NCBI RefSeq assembly: GCF_001936475.1 | Contig: NZ_MSPQ01000002.1 | Location: 1 to 64,000, forward strand | DNA from: Algoriphagus marinus | GTDB taxonomy: Bacteria > Bacteroidota > Bacteroidia > Cytophagales > Cyclobacteriaceae | Length of the DNA stretch: 64,000 nucleotides | Reading direction: 5' to 3' | In this document: piece by piece, positions 61,488 through 64,000 of the stretch | How positions within the stretch are numbered: the stretch's first letter is position 1 | Layout of the letters: every line of letters begins with the position of its first letter | The notes under the pieces: generated by a model | What the model was told of the DNA's origin: nothing | Seen by the model: only the letters and a program-made list of their open reading frames with translations | The model's database searches: none | Program-made: the position numbers and the translations under genes

Positions 61488-62591
61488 CTAGGCTTTTACT
61501 GGCTCTAGCTTAGGCATATTCCCCAAAACATAAAGCATTTTAAAATGGTCAAGAACAGCCGATAAAAAATGAGGCTTTGAGTGGTATGGTATGTTAAATT
61601 CCTCTGCAGTTGCCTTTACTATAGGAGCGATCTCCCGATAGTGTACGTGACAAATGTCTGGAAATAAATGATGTTCTACTTGATAATTTAGACCTCCGAT
61701 AAACCAAAATAAGAATCGATTATTAGGAGCAAAATTACACGTCGTAGCTAACTGGTGAAGGATTCTTTCTCCTTCAACAATACCCTCTGAATCTGGTAAA
61801 GGAAACTCTACATCTTCAACAATGTGTGCAATTTGGAACACCATAGTAATTGTGAAACCAGTCACAAAGTGCATTACAACATATCCTAAGAGTAGCATTC
61901 CTACAGAGAACGGAGCGAAAATCAAAGGAAGACCTAGTATGATACTAAAGTACCCAAGTTTCCAAGCTATAAGTTTCCATACAGCATTTCTATAGGCATT
62001 TTTCCCTTTCATTAAACCCTTTTTATAGTATCGCTTTAATCGGATAAAATCCTTAACGGTAACCCAAGAAAGTGTAGAAAGAGAGTAGAAAAACCAAGCA
62101 TATAAATGCTGGTATTTATGTAAGTTGTTTTGAGGCGCATTAGGCGAAAATCTCAAAAAGAAAGGAGCATTGATATCATCATCGTGCTCATCAATATTAG
62201 TGTAGCTATGATGAAGTACATTATGTTGCATTTTCCAAACAATGGAACTAGCGCCAACCATATCCAAAGTATGACCAACCCATTTATTTACAAGTGGATT
62301 TTTAGAATATGATCCATGATTGGCATCATGCATAACACCCATACCTACGCCTGCCATACCAAATCCTGATAGCACAAAACAAGCGAACATTTGGAAAGTA
62401 GTGGATGCAACCCCAGTAGTGATTAGTGCAAGAGGCACTAAATAAAGGGAAACCAATATCACGGTCTTGATAACCATTGATGGTGTGGCAAATTTTGAGC
62501 GGCCTGTGGTCTTAAAATGACCATATACCCTCGATCTTAATGTTTGGGAGAATTCAGATAATTCTGATTCTGAGAACCTTACTGTTTTAAT
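61488..62591 (-). CDS. Membrane fatty acid desaturase with non-canonical start
   Basis: The desaturase introduces double bonds into acyl chains and fluidises membranes. Histidine boxes HDANHGS, HNVLHHSYTN and QVEHHLFPDICHVHY and several membrane segments mark the family. The first ATG (62477) would delete 38 codons that read like the usual family start (IKTVRFSESELSEF ... GRSKFATPSMVIK). Above it no ATG, GTG or TTG occurs before an in-frame TAA at 62598-62600; the only start-like codon is ATT at 62591. An ATG at 62620 opens a 13-codon frame ending at 62579 in the other phase. So AUU initiation, a frameshift from that ATG, or a sequence error are the options. Confidence 0.85.
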   Translation of the reverse strand: MKTVRFSESELSEFSQTLRSRVYGHFKTTGRSKFATPSMVIKTVILVSLYLVPLALITTGVASTTFQMFACFVLSGFGMAGVGMGVMHDANHGSYSKNPLVNKWVGHTLDMVGASSIVWKMQHNVLHHSYTNIDEHDDDINAPFFLRFSPNAPQNNLHKYQHLYAWFFYSLSTLSWVTVKDFIRLKRYYKKGLMKGKNAYRNAVWKLIAWKLGYFSIILGLPLIFAPFSVGMLLLGYVVMHFVTGFTITMVFQIAHIVEDVEFPLPDSEGIVEGERILHQLATTCNFAPNNRFLFWFIGGLNYQVEHHLFPDICHVHYREIAPIVKATAEEFNIPYHSKPHFLSAVLDHFKMLYVLGNMPKLEPVKA

Positions 62592-62620
62592 AGACTTTTA
62601 ATTAATAGTGATAAACTCAT
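62579..62620 (-). other. Short upstream frame overlapping the desaturase ATT start
   Basis: MSLSLLIKSLLKQ, 13 codons from the ATG at 62620 to TAA at 62579-62581. It overlaps the ATT start region of the desaturase in the adjacent phase, so it could act as a leader or as the source of a frameshifted product. Confidence 0.45.
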
Positions 62621-62885
62621 GTTTCCCGAAGGAAGTAATCTGCAGGTTTTAATCTTCAGTATAAACAACTAAGATTAAAAAAGTAGAAAGAAGAAGAATT
62701 AAAACCTTTGCGGGGGGAAACTCTTGAATTTGCTACTTAAGCAGGTCGATAATCAACACATACCTTTATTTCAAGTAAAAAGGATTTATCATCTAACTGA
62801 TACATTGCCTTTATCATACAAAGGTGATACATAGAATCCGTAAAACCTAATTCCTCATTGGAATATTAAATTATTTCACACTCGA
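62621..62885. other. Gap between desaturase and porin genes
   Basis: No gene is supported. TGATACAT occurs twice close together around CCTTT-ATCATAC-AAAGG, near 62810-62835. No TAnnTTTG box was found in the right orientation. Confidence 0.35.
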
Positions 62886-64000
62886 TCATTTATTAAATTT
62901 CCAGTTTGCAATCAAATTAAAATGGATCATTTCGATTTTATTATAGCGTTGGTTCGGCTTTAGTTGTTCATTGCCTAAGGCTTCTTTATTCATGACAATT
63001 AAATGGAAATCAAGCCCCTTAATATTTTCAGGTTTATATTTTAACCCTAGATTGATTTGCCTGTAAGATGGGAAATTATACTTATTTGCAATTGCATCAT
63101 CTAAATCCGGCAGCCAATGAAAGCCCATGTTTAAATAAGCGACAAGCCTTTGATTTATAAATTGGTGTTCGATGTATCCCGTAATCGCATCCAGACTTTG
63201 AAAGCCCTCATTTCGTTCCCTTGGTATAAAAGTATACCAAGCATCTTTTCCCCATTCTCTAGGACTTAACCATCGACCATCTCCACCCACTTTGGTGTAG
63301 CTAAGGTGACTTGTCCATTGCCCCTTTTTCCCACCAAATCTTCCTGAGATAACCCAATTCTTATCCTTAGGATTTTTATAGGCAAGTGCTAAGTCTGCAT
63401 TTCCACCATCTCCAATCCCGATTTGATATCCTGCCTGAATACCAGTAATCCACGTCACATTTTTCTTTTCAAAATTTCTATCTGCGGAAACCCAAACCGT
63501 ATTTGACACATTTTCCACCAAGGTATTTGAAAAAGAAGCTGAAAGGATCTTCCATTTCTTTGATAATTCAAAAATTCCGATCCAATCACTCTCAGTATTT
63601 CCAAAATAAGCTGCAGGCTTTCCATTGATATCTCTACCTACTGGCAAAATCCCCATAGACTCACCTACTCCAAACCATTCACTACTCCCACGAATACTTA
63701 TTCTAGAAATAGCCCAAACATCAAACTTCCAATCATCTGAAGTAGAAAACCAGGTATGAAGTCCTTCAATTGCCGTTGGAGAAAGTCTTCCATCCTGGGC
63801 ATTGATCCAATCCGAGTTGATTCCCATTCTACCCAAAGATGCACCCCAATTACTATTCTGATAGGAAATAGAAAGTGTTTCTAACTTTCCAAAGAATTTA
63901 TCCTTAGGGTTTAATAAGTCGAATAAACCTGCTTCATATCGGTTTGGCTGACCTGAGAGTGGATCTGGTGAGGCCAAGTCTGAACTCCATAGATTTGCGA
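62886..64000 (-). CDS. OprD-like outer-membrane porin, 5' end outside window
   Basis: Over 370 residues of a barrel protein of the OprD/porin type. The frame runs off the right edge: the edge codons read ANLWSSDLASPDPLSGQPNRYEAGLFDL, so the TTG that begins the longest internal frame is not the start. Strand-rich segments (GFHWLPDLDDAIANKYNFPSYRQINLGLKYKP) and the C-terminal ending WKFNK fit the family. It allows passage of small solutes; specificity unknown. The desaturase gene lies upstream of nothing here, as both run leftwards with a 294-base gap. Confidence 0.8.
   Translation of the reverse strand, partial: ANLWSSDLASPDPLSGQPNRYEAGLFDLLNPKDKFFGKLETLSISYQNSNWGASLGRMGINSDWINAQDGRLSPTAIEGLHTWFSTSDDWKFDVWAISRISIRGSSEWFGVGESMGILPVGRDINGKPAAYFGNTESDWIGIFELSKKWKILSASFSNTLVENVSNTVWVSADRNFEKKNVTWITGIQAGYQIGIGDGGNADLALAYKNPKDKNWVISGRFGGKKGQWTSHLSYTKVGGDGRWLSPREWGKDAWYTFIPRERNEGFQSLDAITGYIEHQFINQRLVAYLNMGFHWLPDLDDAIANKYNFPSYRQINLGLKYKPENIKGLDFHLIVMNKEALGNEQLKPNQRYNKIEMIHFNLIANWKFNK

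Noticed and set aside
1-64000. CRISPR array or prophage
   Set aside because: No regularly spaced repeats with unique spacers and no integrase or phage structural genes were found; the dispersed repeats are not regularly spaced.

Overview
The window is a contiguous chromosomal stretch from a member of the Bacteroidota, most likely a Cytophagales bacterium of the Cyclobacteriaceae/Algoriphagus type. The evidence is a SusC/SusD pair, type IX secretion (T9SS) parts (PorP/SprF, a gliding-motility C-terminal-domain protein, a PorE-like OmpA protein, a T9SS-sorted subtilase), the Bacteroidota promoter form TTG-N19-TAnnTTTG before tRNA-Leu, and weak or absent Shine-Dalgarno sites. The species cannot be fixed from the sequence alone.

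Layout. 0.2-9.4 kb (minus strand): PorP/SprF and a lectin/PKD adhesin, purA, a DUF4221-like lipoprotein, a STAS protein, Fur and RelA/SpoT. 9.4-13 kb (plus): tRNA-Leu(UAG), trigger factor, clpP, clpX. 13-16.3 kb (minus): GH30 glycosidase, lpxB, QueD-like enzyme. 16.6-26.2 kb (minus): SusC, SusD, surface lipoprotein, T9SS-sorted S8 protease and a secreted hypothetical. 26.6-31 kb (minus): PorE-like protein, queE, AbgB-like amidohydrolase. 31.1-36.6 kb: leuS, a REP-associated (Y1) transposase between mirrored hairpin arms, a nucleotidyltransferase remnant, a glycosyltransferase and a Crp/Fnr regulator. 36.9-46.2 kb (plus): cydAB, then a c-type cytochrome and metal cluster (Cys-motif protein, two di-heme MauG/CcpA-type peroxidases around an MbnP-family protein, a barrel protein, a DUF2202 ferritin-like protein, cytochrome c) and a 1-Cys peroxiredoxin. 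46.6-52.5 kb: AraC regulator, aldehyde dehydrogenase plus DUF779 protein, M19 dipeptidase, VIT1/CCC1 protein, DUF5995 protein. 52.5-59.8 kb: DUF4407, SGNH hydrolase, an orphan outer-membrane protein, MsrAB, small proteins, a D-2-hydroxyacid dehydrogenase. 59.8-62.6 kb (minus): a compact cold-adaptation operon (desaturase, RhlE-type helicase, small basic protein, Csp). The right edge cuts an OprD-type porin.

Most unusual signals. (1) A dispersed intergenic repeat of about 90-130 bp, seen seven times. Each copy starts with ATGAAA and ends just before another ATGAAA, which in four places is the start codon of the next gene; several copies carry a short frame beginning MKSSM. (2) The transposase is flanked by two arms with the same hairpin plan and the same spacers in mirror order, while the stem sequences differ. 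(3) The same GTGA-N6-TCAC operator plus TAnnTTTG layout stands before cydAB and the 1-Cys peroxiredoxin, next to a Crp/Fnr gene. (4) The desaturase has a family-like N-terminus with no ATG, GTG or TTG; AUU is the only evident start. (5) Near-identical 14-bp palindromes precede msrAB and the gene after it.
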